Below are positions 24,370 through 33,145 of a stretch of DNA of 41,417 nucleotides, one piece after another. This stretch comes from DASYPQ01 sp041488095 (lineage in GTDB: Bacteria; Planctomycetota; UBA1135; GCA-002686595): positions 1 through 41,417 of the forward strand of contig JBGPOP010000038.1 of the NCBI GenBank assembly GCA_041488095.1, read 5' to 3'. The notes beneath the pieces were generated by a model, which saw only the letters and a list, made by a program, of their open reading frames with translations, was not told where the DNA came from and ran no database searches. Each line of letters starts with the position of its first letter. Positions within the stretch are counted from its first letter, which is position 1. A program made the translations under genes and the position numbers.

Positions 24370-25425
24370 GTGTTCCGTAAGCAGAAGAGCGTTGTCGGGC
24401 TCGACCTCGGCAGCTCGGTCGTCAAGGCCGTGGAGATCACGATGCAGGGCCCCGAGCCGGTGGTCACCGGATTCGCGCGCGCCGAGGTTCCTCCGGGCGG
24501 TAGCCAGGCGGAGGCGGTGGCCAGCATCTTCAAGGGCGGGAAGTTCAGGGGGCGGAAGGTCGTGACCGGCGTCTCGGGCCAGTCGGTGGTCGTGCGGTAC
24601 GTGCCGATGCCGAAGATGTCCGAGGCCGACCTGAAGCAGGCGATCCGCTTCGAGACGGACAAGTACCTGCCCTTCGAGCTGGAGGAGGTCGTGCTCGACT
24701 GCCAGGCGCTGAAGCGGCTGCCCGCCGGCACCCACCAGGAAGCCGACGGCAAGGGCGGAGAGCAGATGACCACCCTGCTCGCGGCCTGCAAGACCAAGAC
24801 GGTCGAGGAGCGGATCGAGTTCCTGCAGACGCAGGGCCTCACCCCCGTCGCGATCGACGTCGACCTGTTCGCCCTGGCGAATGCCTGGGAACTGTGCAGC
24901 CTGCCTGGCGGGGAGACGGAGGAGGGTGAGACGCGCGGGATCGCTCTGGTCGATGTCGGCGCCGTGCGCACCTCGATCAACGTCCTGTGCGGCGGCGAAA
25001 CCTGTTTCAGCCGCGAGATCAACGTCGGCGGGTCGGACATGACCCAGGCCATCGCGCGTCGGCTGTCGATCACCCCCGCCGAGGCCGAAGCGATCAAGCG
25101 CGACAGCGAGGCGCACGAACACGATGTCAACGTCGCCATCTCGCCCGTTCTCGAGGACCTGACCAGCGAGCTGTCGCTCTCCCTGGACTACGTCGAGCAC
25201 CATTCGGGAGTGCAGGTCTCGGAGATCCTCCTCTCGGGTGGAGGCGTGATGGCATCCGGCACGGCGACCTTCATCGAGCAGGCCACGGGCCGGACCACAC
25301 GCATGTGGAACCCGATCGAAGGTCTGCGCGTGGACCCGGCCGGCGTCGACGTCCAGGAACTGGAAGCCTGGGCGGCCACCTTGGTGGTCGCCGTGGGCCT
25401 TGCATCGAGGGTGCGTGCTGCATGA
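24370..25425 (+). CDS. pilM: Type IV pilus assembly actin-like ATPase PilM
   Basis: PilM is a cytoplasmic actin-like protein that binds the N terminus of PilN. The GTG at 24370 gives (M)FRKQKSVVGLDLGSSVVKAVEI and a 351-residue product, usual length. Actin-fold motifs: LDLGSSVVKAVE (phosphate 1), VPMPKMSEADLKQAIRFETDKYLPF (family signature), ALVDVGAVRTSINV (phosphate 2) and SEILLSGGGVMASG (adenosine). Its stop overlaps the pilN ATG, giving coupling. The region between the IS end and this start is 124 bases with no recognisable promoter. Confidence 0.92.
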   Translation: MFRKQKSVVGLDLGSSVVKAVEITMQGPEPVVTGFARAEVPPGGSQAEAVASIFKGGKFRGRKVVTGVSGQSVVVRYVPMPKMSEADLKQAIRFETDKYLPFELEEVVLDCQALKRLPAGTHQEADGKGGEQMTTLLAACKTKTVEERIEFLQTQGLTPVAIDVDLFALANAWELCSLPGGETEEGETRGIALVDVGAVRTSINVLCGGETCFSREINVGGSDMTQAIARRLSITPAEAEAIKRDSEAHEHDVNVAISPVLEDLTSELSLSLDYVEHHSGVQVSEILLSGGGVMASGTATFIEQATGRTTRMWNPIEGLRVDPAGVDVQELEAWAATLVVAVGLASRVRAA

Positions 25426-26204
25426 TCCGGATCAATCTTCTTCCCGAGGAATACCGCAAGAAATCGCGGACCCCTCTCAAGATGCTGGTCGCGATCGGTG
25501 CGTTGGTCGCGGTCAATGCAGGCTTGGCGAGCTGGTGGGCGTGGACGGTCTTCGGTGTCCGCGCCAAGGTCGAAAGCGAGCGCACCACTCTCCAGCTGGA
25601 GATGGACGGTCTCTCCCCGCAGGTCGCGTACTACCACGCGCTCGAGGGCGAGAGCAAGCAGTACAAGAGCCGCGAGAAGACGCTGGCTTCGATCACGGCG
25701 AACCGCATCTCCTGGACCCGCAAGATGGACGAGCTGGTCGACGTCGCCAACGCGGGTGGAGACGGATCGCGGCACCTGGTGTGGCTGGACGACCTCACCG
25801 TCTCGCAGAACTCGGATCCGAACGCCAAGTCCCCCGGCTCGGTCCGAGCCAGCGGCCACTCGGGCTCGGACAAGTTCGCGCAGGTCGCGAACTTCCTGGA
25901 TGACCTCGAGACCTCCGCCTTCATCGACGATTTCGAGAAGCCCTCGCCGCCGGAAGGCACGCAGACGCTGGTCGACGAGACCCTCGTGCCGCCCGTGGCG
26001 TGGGCATTCCCGCTGTCGCTCTCGCTGAAGGGGCCCGAGGATCGCGCCAAGAGCACGCTCGAGCGCCTGCAAAAGGCCAAGAAGGGCACGACCGGAGAGG
26101 CCGCGCCCGAAGGCCAGGGTGACACGAAGGCTCCCGCACGTTCCGGCGCGGGCAAGAAGGGCGGCACCGGCGCGGCCAAGGGCGGCACGGAGGAACGGCG
26201 ATGA
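25422..26204 (+). CDS. pilN: Type IV pilus assembly protein PilN
   Basis: A 260-residue bitopic inner-membrane protein. It begins MIRINLLPEEYRKKSR, the PilM-binding motif (INLLP), followed by a transmembrane helix at about residues 20-48 (LVAIGALVAVNAGLASWWAWTVF). A coiled-coil/ferredoxin-like periplasmic part follows. The C-terminal 50 residues are Ala/Gly/Lys-rich and unlike standard PilN. It starts inside pilM's stop and ends inside the start of pilO. Confidence 0.87.
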   Translation: MIRINLLPEEYRKKSRTPLKMLVAIGALVAVNAGLASWWAWTVFGVRAKVESERTTLQLEMDGLSPQVAYYHALEGESKQYKSREKTLASITANRISWTRKMDELVDVANAGGDGSRHLVWLDDLTVSQNSDPNAKSPGSVRASGHSGSDKFAQVANFLDDLETSAFIDDFEKPSPPEGTQTLVDETLVPPVAWAFPLSLSLKGPEDRAKSTLERLQKAKKGTTGEAAPEGQGDTKAPARSGAGKKGGTGAAKGGTEERR

Positions 26205-27598
26205 GCCCCCGCAACAAGTGGATCGCGGTCTTCGCCGGAGGGATCGCCCTCGCGGGCGCCGCCGGCTTCATGATCTGGCGCGAGTACGAGACGATCGGGA
26301 TCGCCCGCATCGAAGTCTCGGACGTGCGCACCAACATCGAGAGCTCGCGCAAGCTCATCGAGGGCACGGGCACGCTCGAGCGCGAGGTGATCGTCCTGCG
26401 CGAGCTGTCCGAGGTGATGAAGAAGATCCTCCCGGACACCGACGACGTGAACAACCTGGTGCGGACCTTCCAGCAGTTCTCCGAGGAGTCCGGAGTGCGC
26501 ATCTCCGGCCTCAAGAAGAAGGGCGACGAGGCCAGGGACAAGGGCGACTTCACCAAGGTGGCCTATACCCTCTCGCTGGACGCCGACGCGTTCCAGTTCC
26601 TCGACTTCCTCGACCTGATCGAGAGCCATCGGCGCTTCATGTGCGTGCCGAATTTCCACGTCACCGCCGCGACGCGCAACCAGTCGCAGTCGGACAAGAA
26701 CGTCCAACCCGCGCACAAGATGCAGGTCGACATCGAAACCTACGTCTACGAGCCGCAGAAGGATGCCAAGCCGGTCAAGATCGACGGCTACGACCGCAAA
26801 CGCGACATCCTCAAGGGCGAGATCGACCGCCGCAGGGCGACCCTGGCCCTTTCGACCTACACCTACCGCGGTGCGCGCGGCCGGCGCGACCCCTGGATCG
26901 ATCCGCGCGTGCCCGTGCTCGGGGACGGACAGAGCACGCTGACCGTGCAGGAGCAGATGGAGATCGTCCAGCAGCTGGTCGATCGCTCCAAGGCCGTGAT
27001 GGGCCTGTGGGATCTCTTCAAGCAGGCCGACACCGCGATCGGGGAGCTGACCACCCGCGCCGACCTGGAGACCTCCCTGGCCAAGCTCGAGGAGGACGTG
27101 CGCCGCATCGTCGAGGAGAAGTCGGTCCGATACGTGCCCTCCGAGCGCAGGCTCAGGATCGAGGTCGTCGAAGCTCTGGGGCGCCTCCGCAAGGACCTCT
27201 CCAAGACCGAGGCCGAAGGTCCGAGCGCCAACAAGCTGCGCGAGATCGAGACCGCCATGGAGAACCACCAGGGGAAGGGCGAGTACAAGCTCGTGCTCGA
27301 AGCCTTCCAGGCCGTGTCGCCGCAGCTCAGCCTGGCCGAGAAGGATCCTCTGCGCAAGCCGCTGGTCGACCGCCTGCGACAGATGTCCGACCAGGCCCAG
27401 ACCGTCCTCGATTTCCAGAGGCTCGAGATCAAGGTGGGCGGCGTGGCCGTCGGCGACGGCGGCGTCTCGAGCGTGCTGATCAACGGCAAGTCCGTCGGTG
27501 TGGGGGACATGCTCGACCAGGAACTGCTGGTGCGGGCGATCCACTCCGACGAGATCGAATTCATTTTCCGAGGAGTCATCTTCGCCCGGCGCTACTAG
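26201..27598 (+). CDS. pilO: PilO-like protein with PilP-like C-terminal part
   Basis: 465 residues, about twice the length of PilO. The N terminus has one transmembrane helix (residues ~6-25, WIAVFAGGIALAGAAGFMIW), then a coiled coil and a PilO-like periplasmic fold to about residue 200. From Arg229-Asp-Pro-Trp232 onward the sequence resembles PilP, whose linker carries the same type of Arg-Asp-Pro motif. The last 60 residues (LEIKVGGVAVGDGG, then INGKSVGVGDML and IEFIFRGVIFARR) look like the PilP/GspC homology-region beta domain that binds the secretin. No separate pilP gene lies between pilO and the secretin gene, which supports a fusion. A central helical stretch (~260-400) is unique. The ATG overlaps the pilN stop. 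Confidence 0.75.
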   Translation: MSPRNKWIAVFAGGIALAGAAGFMIWREYETIGIARIEVSDVRTNIESSRKLIEGTGTLEREVIVLRELSEVMKKILPDTDDVNNLVRTFQQFSEESGVRISGLKKKGDEARDKGDFTKVAYTLSLDADAFQFLDFLDLIESHRRFMCVPNFHVTAATRNQSQSDKNVQPAHKMQVDIETYVYEPQKDAKPVKIDGYDRKRDILKGEIDRRRATLALSTYTYRGARGRRDPWIDPRVPVLGDGQSTLTVQEQMEIVQQLVDRSKAVMGLWDLFKQADTAIGELTTRADLETSLAKLEEDVRRIVEEKSVRYVPSERRLRIEVVEALGRLRKDLSKTEAEGPSANKLREIETAMENHQGKGEYKLVLEAFQAVSPQLSLAEKDPLRKPLVDRLRQMSDQAQTVLDFQRLEIKVGGVAVGDGGVSSVLINGKSVGVGDMLDQELLVRAIHSDEIEFIFRGVIFARRY

Positions 27599-27647
27599 CC
27601 GGAGCGAACGAAGAGTGCCGGCTCCCAGCCGGCGGGAGAAGGCTGTG

Positions 27648-29483
27648 ATGAGACTGACAGGAGTGGTGGACGCGTTGCTCGTGTTCTCGCTGGTCGAGCC
27701 GGGGCTCTTGGCCCAGGCGACCCAGGCACCCAGCCCCGAAGCCCGGGTGACCCTGAGCGTCGCGGATCGGGCCGTCGAGGACGTCGTGGCCGATCTGCGC
27801 GCCCGCTCGGGTGCGAACATCGTGATCGTCGACACGGAGAAGGATCCCATCTCCGCGAAGAAGATCTCCATCGACCTGGTCGATGTCCCCTGGCGGGATG
27901 CGCTCGATCTCGTCTCCGAGAAGGTGGGCGCGATCGTCGAAGTGCGCACGGCCGGCGTGCTCGCCGTGACCAGCCCGCAGCGCGTCGACTTCGAGTTCCC
28001 CAACGCGAACATCCGAGAGGTGATCGACATGATCGCCAAGTTCGGCAGCGCCAACATCGTCATGGCGCCCGAGGTCACGGGGACGATCTCCGTGCGCTTC
28101 AAGGGCGTGCCCTGGCGCGAGGCCCTCGACGTCGTGGCCAAGACCTTGAACTTCACCGTGGTCGAGGAGGGGCACGGCGTGCTCCGGGTCGTCGATCCGG
28201 TCAAGCTGCAGGACCAGCTGGTCACGCGGACCTACCAGTTCCGATACCTGCGCCCGAAGAGCGTCTACAAGCCGGTCATCAAGTCGGAGTTCGTGCAGGC
28301 ACCCCAGCAGCAGCAGCAGCAGCAGCAGACCACGCAGGACGTCGCCAAGACCTTCACCGTGCTGCAGGCGCTGGGGAAGGCGCTGACGCCGAACATCGGC
28401 AAGCTCGACTACGTCGACTCGCAGAACGCGATCGTGGTCCGCGACACGAGCCAGGTCCAGGACGCGGTCAAGGAGCTGCTCACGCGTCTGGACGTCGAGC
28501 CCCAGCAGATCTTCTGCGATGTCAAGTTCGTGACGACGACGAACGGCGACGTGCTCAACCTGGGTGTCGACTACGGCGACAACGGCCCGCAGGTCACGCT
28601 GACCGGCGGCCAGATCCCGGTCACCTTCCCCTTCAACGAAGGGCACGGCGGCTGGGAGGACTGGCTGATCGCCAGCCCCGACGGCAAGGGTCCCTACGTC
28701 GACCCGGCGCTCAACGCCAGCGGCACGACCTTCGTGCCCGACACGATCTTCGGGGCGCTCTCCTTCACCCAGGTCCAGGCCACGCTGCGCCTGCTCCAGC
28801 GCGACACCAAGTCCGAGGTCATCCAGGCTCCGAAGATCTTCGCGATCGACGGCAGCGAGGCCACCATCTTCGTGGGCGAGACGATCCGCTACGCCGAGGC
28901 CAAGAGCGAACAGGGGCAGGCGGGCGGCCTGCAGCTCTCGGTCTCGGAGGCCTCGGGTTCGCCCGTCGAGGTCGGATTCCAGCTCCTCATCCGGCCCAAC
29001 ATCGTGCCGGGCACTCAGAGGATCGTCATGGAGGTGATCCCGAAGGAGACGAGCCTGTCGGGCACGGGCAACTCGACGCTCGCGCCGCCGGGCTTCGACA
29101 TCTTCACGGTCGGCGCCTCGGGCCTCCAAGGCGCGATCGCGCTTCCGCGCACGCGCAGCTCGACGATCGTCTCGACCATGATGGTCGAGAGCGGCAAGAC
29201 CGTGATGATCGGCGGCCTGACCACCGACTCGGACATCGACACCAAGACGAAGGTGCCGCTCCTCGGCGACATCCCGCTCCTCGGCGACCTGCTCTTCAAG
29301 CACAAGGCCCACAACCGCGATCGCCGCAGCCTGCTCGTCTTCCTGACTCCGACGATCGTCCACTCGAGCGAGGACACGGAGTTCATCCTGCGCAAGGAAC
29401 TCCAGAGGCGCCGTACGAAGCTCAAGGACGAGATCGACCACCTGATCACGGCTCAGCCTCCGGCCGAATCCCAGGCCCACTGA
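27648..29483 (+). CDS. pilQ: Type IV pilus secretin PilQ
   Basis: The outer-membrane secretin. The ATG at 27648 gives MRLTGVVDALLVFSLVEPGLLAQA, a signal-peptide-like start (cleavage perhaps near residue 22), in a 611-residue product. Two STN-like domains follow (VTLSVADRAVEDVVADLRARSG and VDFEFPNANIREVIDMIAKFG). The N1-type region has NAIVVRDTSQVQDAVKELLTRLD, and the secretin barrel ends VPLLGDIPLLGDLLFKHK. A run of eight CAG codons (28305-28328) encodes Gln220-227 in a linker. No AMIN domain was seen. GGGAGAAGG precedes the ATG. The gene ends the pilMNOQ operon. Confidence 0.9.
   Translation: MRLTGVVDALLVFSLVEPGLLAQATQAPSPEARVTLSVADRAVEDVVADLRARSGANIVIVDTEKDPISAKKISIDLVDVPWRDALDLVSEKVGAIVEVRTAGVLAVTSPQRVDFEFPNANIREVIDMIAKFGSANIVMAPEVTGTISVRFKGVPWREALDVVAKTLNFTVVEEGHGVLRVVDPVKLQDQLVTRTYQFRYLRPKSVYKPVIKSEFVQAPQQQQQQQQTTQDVAKTFTVLQALGKALTPNIGKLDYVDSQNAIVVRDTSQVQDAVKELLTRLDVEPQQIFCDVKFVTTTNGDVLNLGVDYGDNGPQVTLTGGQIPVTFPFNEGHGGWEDWLIASPDGKGPYVDPALNASGTTFVPDTIFGALSFTQVQATLRLLQRDTKSEVIQAPKIFAIDGSEATIFVGETIRYAEAKSEQGQAGGLQLSVSEASGSPVEVGFQLLIRPNIVPGTQRIVMEVIPKETSLSGTGNSTLAPPGFDIFTVGASGLQGAIALPRTRSSTIVSTMMVESGKTVMIGGLTTDSDIDTKTKVPLLGDIPLLGDLLFKHKAHNRDRRSLLVFLTPTIVHSSEDTEFILRKELQRRRTKLKDEIDHLITAQPPAESQAH
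28305..28328 (+). repeat. (CAG)8 codon run in the secretin gene
   Basis: Eight CAG codons in a row encode eight Gln between the second STN-like domain and the N1-type region. The run lies in a Pro/Gln-rich linker and could vary in length by slippage without shifting frame. Confidence 0.9.
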
Positions 29484-29510
29484 CCGCGCAGATCTCGACC
29501 TCTCATCCAA

Positions 29511-29544
29511 CCGGCCCCTCTCCGCCACAGCGGAGCGGGGCCGG
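29511..29544 (+). terminator. Terminator-like hairpin after the secretin gene
   Basis: A long GC-rich stem: CCGGCCCC and CCGC in the left arm pair with GCGG and GGGGCCGG in the right arm, with a CACA loop and small bulges. It starts 27 bases after the pilQ stop. No long T run follows, so it could be a terminator of weak intrinsic type or a 3' stabilising hairpin. Confidence 0.55.
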
Positions 29545-29706
29545 CTTCACGTTCGTCCGGGACCCCGAGCCTGAGGTGAACCTCGATCCCCTCAGGCCGG
29601 ATCCCGGGGCCCCGCAGAGGGCTCCCAGCGCAGGTTGATCCCGAAAAGTCGGAAAGTCTGGACTTGGGGTTCGACTCGGGGGTGCCGATAGGGGATCTTG
29701 GGCTTG

Positions 29707-29731
29707 TCGACTGGCCTGACAGGCCAGTCGA
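29707..29731. repeat. 25-bp perfect palindrome
   Basis: Arms TCGACTGGCCTG (29707-29718) and CAGGCCAGTCGA (29720-29731) with one base (A) at the centre. As RNA the outer 10 bases (TCGACTGGCC) would pair around a TGACA loop. It could be an operator for a dimeric repressor or an RNA hairpin. It lies 336 bases before the RNase E/G start. Confidence 0.85.
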
Positions 29732-29820
29732 GGACTGCCGGCCGGAGCTTCCGGTCCGCGGCGGCTCCAGACCCGAACAGCGGTGCGGCCAGACTCCGCG
29801 CCGACATCGATCTTCCTCGT

Positions 29821-29838
29821 GGGGACCCTCCGGTCCCC
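29821..29838 (+). promoter_or_regulatory. Second hairpin in the RNase E/G leader
   Basis: GGGGACC (29821-29827) pairs perfectly with GGTCCCC (29832-29838) around the loop CTCC. No T run follows. Its role is unknown. Confidence 0.5.
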
Positions 29839-30066
29839 GCCCCACAACCCGTTCCCAGAGGCACGCAGCCTCACCCGGGAGCCCGCCACCGCCCGCCATG
29901 GGGCGAGCCGAGGCAGGCGCTCCCGCGCTGCTCCTCGAAGGCCTACTCGAAGATCCAACCGACGAGCTGCCTCGAGAGAGTGAGCCGTCCTGCGCGCACC
30001 GCGCGCCGCGGCACAGGCCCGAGAGGCCCGTGGTCGAGCTGCGTACCCGAAACGAGCCCATTGACA

Positions 30067-32667
30067 ATGACCGTAGAGCATTCCTCGGACGCCTCCGGGC
30101 GCCCGGACGACCAACCCACTTTCCCTTCCTTTCTTTCCACCCCCGAAGCCGACCGAGAGCGCACCTCTCCACCCCGATCTGCCTCCACCCGCGCCTGGCG
30201 CAGCGACGACGATTCCTCGCCGGCCGGTGGCTTCGGTGCGGGCGTAGCCGATCCTCCGGCCTCGGGCGGTCCTCCTTCGCCGCCGACCGGAGATCGCCGC
30301 CGCCGACGCCGAGGCTCGCGCGGCGGTCGCCGCCGCCGGGGCGGCGGCGGTGAGGAGCACGCCGGCTCGCCGGCTGGCGAATCTGTCGCGGGTGTGAACG
30401 CGCGGCAGGAGCCGGCGCGAGCAGAGCATCGCCCGGGTCCTCCGGCGGACGCGGGTGCTCAGCCCGGCGGGCAGCGCACGGGCAAGCGCCGACGGCGCGG
30501 CGGCCGAAGACGGCCCGGGATGCACGGAGGCGCTGCACCCGTGGCGCCGGGCCTTGCGAATGAGGGCGCAGCCGCGAGAGATTCCGTTCGCGCGACCCCC
30601 GCATCGACGGTCTCTCCGGATGCCGCCCGCGGTCCCCGTCGCGCGCCGGCGGGTGCGGAGCCCTACGCTGGCGGTCGCCCGCAGGCTGGCGGCCAGCGCA
30701 AGCGCCGTCGCCGCGGTGGCCGCGGAAGGAGCCGCGGCCCCGAGAGGGCCGCTCCCGTCGAGATCGAGACCATCCCGGGGGAGGAAGACGATCTGCCCGA
30801 GCTGCCGGACCTGCCCAGCGAAGCGGTGGTCCTCCCGCACGGCGAAGCGCTGCGGCCCCTGCCCATCGCGCGGGAAGGCCGCGAGGCCGGGAGGGGGCGG
30901 CGGAAACGCCGCGAGCGTGTGCGGCCCGAGCCCGACCGCGAAGCGGACTCCGCTCCGCCGCGGACGCCTCGCAAGAACCTGATCCTCGTCAACGCCGCCG
31001 ATCCCGAGGAGCAGCGCGTGGCGGTCGTCGAGGAGGGTCGCATCGTCGACTTCCAGATGACCGTGCGCACCGAGAACTCGGTGGTCAACGACATCTACCG
31101 CGGACGCGTTGTGAACCTCGAGACCGCGATCGGGGCGGCGTTCGTCGATTTCGGGCAGGGGAAGAACGGCTTCCTGCACACATCCGACGTGATCTCGGCC
31201 TACGGCGAGGAAGGCTGGAGCCTGGACAAGCTGCTCTCCACCAGCGTCGATCCCGAGGAATGGGAGTCCGAATCGGACAAGCCCGACGTCGACGAAGCGG
31301 CCAAGGGTGGGGGCGAGGGCGACGGCGAGGGGACGGACGGCGAGGACGCCCGGGCCAACGAGCCCGCGGTCAGAAAGCGCCGGCCCGACCGCGGCCGCGG
31401 ATTCCGCGCGCGCCCGCGCCTGCCGATCACGGACCTGCTCAAGAAGGGCGAGATGGTCGTCGTGCAGGTCACCAAGGACGCGATCGGCGACAAGGGGCCG
31501 ACGCTGACCACCTACATCTCGATCCCCGGCCGGTACCTCGTGCTGATGCCCTCGATGTCGCGCACCGGCGTCAGCCGCAAGATCGAGGACGAGAAGGAGC
31601 GCAAGCGGCTCAAGAAGATCCTGGAGCAGCTCGACGTTCCCCAGGGCATGGGCGTCATCGTGCGCACCGCCGGGGTCGGCCGCAGCCAGGAGGATCTCAA
31701 GCGCGACCTCGACTACCTCAAGGGCGCGTGGGAGAGCTTTTCGCGGCGCCTGAAGAGCGGCCACGGCCCCGCCCCGCTGTACCAGGAGTCGGACATCTCG
31801 ATCCGCACCGTGCGCGACCTGTTCACGAGCGAGACCGAGGCGGTGGTCGTCGACGATCCCGAGGTGCACGGCCAGATCCTGGAGTTCACCCGCCGGCTGA
31901 TGCCCGAAGCCGAGGACCGGGTGAAGCTCCACGAGGGGCCCAAGCCGCTGTTCCAGACCTACGGCATCGAGCCCGATTTCGAGCGTGTCTTCGCGCGCCG
32001 ACTCGAGCTGCCTTCTGGCGGCTCGATCGTGTTCGACCAAGCCGAGGCCCTGGTCGCGATCGACGTGAACAGCGGCCGCACGCGCGGCGGCGGTCACGAC
32101 TTCGAGGAGATCGCGCTCAAGACCAATCTCGAGGCGGCGCCCGAGATCGCGCGCCAGATCCGGCTGCGCGACTTGGGTGGCATCCTGGTCATCGACTTCA
32201 TCGACATGATGAAGGCGGCCAACATCCGCAAGGTCGAGAAGGCCTTCAGGGATGCGCTCGAGATGGACCGCGCGCGCAGCAAGATCGGCCGGATCAGCCA
32301 GTTCGGCCTGCTCGAGCTGACCCGCCAGAGGCTCGGACCGGGCGTGTCGCGCAAGGTGTTCACCACCTGCTCGCGATGCAAGGGCACGGGCCGGATCCGC
32401 ACGGTCGAGTCGCGCGTGGCCGCGGTGCTGAGGCGCCTGGGTTCGGCCCTGACGCTCAAGGGATTCGCGGCGGTCGAGGTCAAGGCGCAACCCGAGGTGA
32501 TCGCCTACCTCAAGCGGTCGTGCACGGAGATCCTGCGTGCGCTGGAGTACCGCTTCGAGCGCCAGATCCACTTGGCCGAGTCCACCGACCAACAGGAGGA
32601 CAGCGTCCTGCGTTACCTGCGCTCGGACGGCCGGGAAGTCAGGCCGGGAGGCAGACGGAAGCGCTAG
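30067..32667 (+). CDS. rne: Ribonuclease E/G
   Basis: A single-strand-specific endoribonuclease for mRNA decay and rRNA processing. The ATG at 30067 (MTVEHSSDASGR) is the best start; upstream the frame is open but has no coding character. The 866-residue product has a disordered N-terminal part (residues 1-300) with three Arg/Gly-rich clusters (for example RRRRRRGSRGGRRRRGG), then the RNase E/G core: KNLILVNA, S1 domain (INDIYRGRV-type VVNDIYRGRV, GKNGFLHTSDV), an acidic 80-residue insertion, and the catalytic Asp666 (VAIDVNSG) and Asp710 (VIDFIDM). The zinc-link is Cys768-x2-Cys771 in TCSRCKGTGR. There is no clear Shine-Dalgarno. It leads the rplU-rpmA-obgE group. Confidence 0.93.
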   Translation: MTVEHSSDASGRPDDQPTFPSFLSTPEADRERTSPPRSASTRAWRSDDDSSPAGGFGAGVADPPASGGPPSPPTGDRRRRRRGSRGGRRRRGGGGEEHAGSPAGESVAGVNARQEPARAEHRPGPPADAGAQPGGQRTGKRRRRGGRRRPGMHGGAAPVAPGLANEGAAARDSVRATPASTVSPDAARGPRRAPAGAEPYAGGRPQAGGQRKRRRRGGRGRSRGPERAAPVEIETIPGEEDDLPELPDLPSEAVVLPHGEALRPLPIAREGREAGRGRRKRRERVRPEPDREADSAPPRTPRKNLILVNAADPEEQRVAVVEEGRIVDFQMTVRTENSVVNDIYRGRVVNLETAIGAAFVDFGQGKNGFLHTSDVISAYGEEGWSLDKLLSTSVDPEEWESESDKPDVDEAAKGGGEGDGEGTDGEDARANEPAVRKRRPDRGRGFRARPRLPITDLLKKGEMVVVQVTKDAIGDKGPTLTTYISIPGRYLVLMPSMSRTGVSRKIEDEKERKRLKKILEQLDVPQGMGVIVRTAGVGRSQEDLKRDLDYLKGAWESFSRRLKSGHGPAPLYQESDISIRTVRDLFTSETEAVVVDDPEVHGQILEFTRRLMPEAEDRVKLHEGPKPLFQTYGIEPDFERVFARRLELPSGGSIVFDQAEALVAIDVNSGRTRGGGHDFEEIALKTNLEAAPEIARQIRLRDLGGILVIDFIDMMKAANIRKVEKAFRDALEMDRARSKIGRISQFGLLELTRQRLGPGVSRKVFTTCSRCKGTGRIRTVESRVAAVLRRLGSALTLKGFAAVEVKAQPEVIAYLKRSCTEILRALEYRFERQIHLAESTDQQEDSVLRYLRSDGREVRPGGRRKR

Positions 32668-32818
32668 CCTCCCCCCCAGCCGCCCCTTCCTCTACCGGGG
32701 AGCGACCGCTACACTCCCTCCCCCTCGAAGTCGGACGCAGGGCCTGCTTCGACCCCGGACCCTAGCCGGCAGTCCACCGCGGGAGGGTTTCCACCGCGGC
32801 AAAACGGAGAAGAGCCAC

Positions 32819-33133
32819 GTGTACGCCATCATCCAGGACAGGAGACGCCAAGCGACCGTCCGCAAGGGCGACGTCCTCCAGTGCGACCTGAAGTCGGACA
32901 AGAAGCCCGGCGACGAGATCACTTTCGACGAGGTGCTGCTCGTCGGCGATGAGGGCCAGGTCAAGGTCGGCAAGCCGATCCTCAAGGGCGCCAAGGTCAC
33001 TGCGGAGGTCCTGGGCGAGGTCAAGGGCGAGAAGGTGATCGCCTTCCGCTTCAAGCGCCGCAAGAACGTGCGCCGCAAGCGCGGGCACCGCCAGCGCTAC
33101 ACCCAGGTCAGGATCACGGCCATCCACGCCTAG
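32819..33133 (+). CDS. rplU: 50S ribosomal protein L21
   Basis: The GTG at 32819 gives MYAIIQDRRRQATVRKGDVLQCD and a 104-residue product, the normal length. Conserved features include FDEVLLVGDEGQVKVGKP and the C-terminal RKNVRRKRGHRQRYTQVRI. ACGGAGAAGAG before the GTG is a good ribosome binding site. L21, L27 and Obg in this order are a widely conserved cluster. The 151-base gap after the RNase gene contains a CCGCGG dyad around a GGAGGG segment. Confidence 0.96.
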   Translation: MYAIIQDRRRQATVRKGDVLQCDLKSDKKPGDEITFDEVLLVGDEGQVKVGKPILKGAKVTAEVLGEVKGEKVIAFRFKRRKNVRRKRGHRQRYTQVRITAIHA

Positions 33134-33145
33134 GGGCGGGACACC

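Larger units (their letters stand above)
29545..30066 (+). promoter_or_regulatory. Long structured leader region upstream of the RNase E/G gene
   Basis: About 520 bases between the pilQ terminator hairpin and the RNase start with no gene of convincing coding character. It contains the strong palindrome at 29707-29731, the 7-bp hairpin at 29821-29838 and a smaller CCGGA-GCT-TCCGG dyad near 29744. This looks like an untranslated leader or the site of a regulatory RNA. RNase E in enterobacteria is autoregulated through its 5' leader; the same idea here is inference. Confidence 0.4.
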
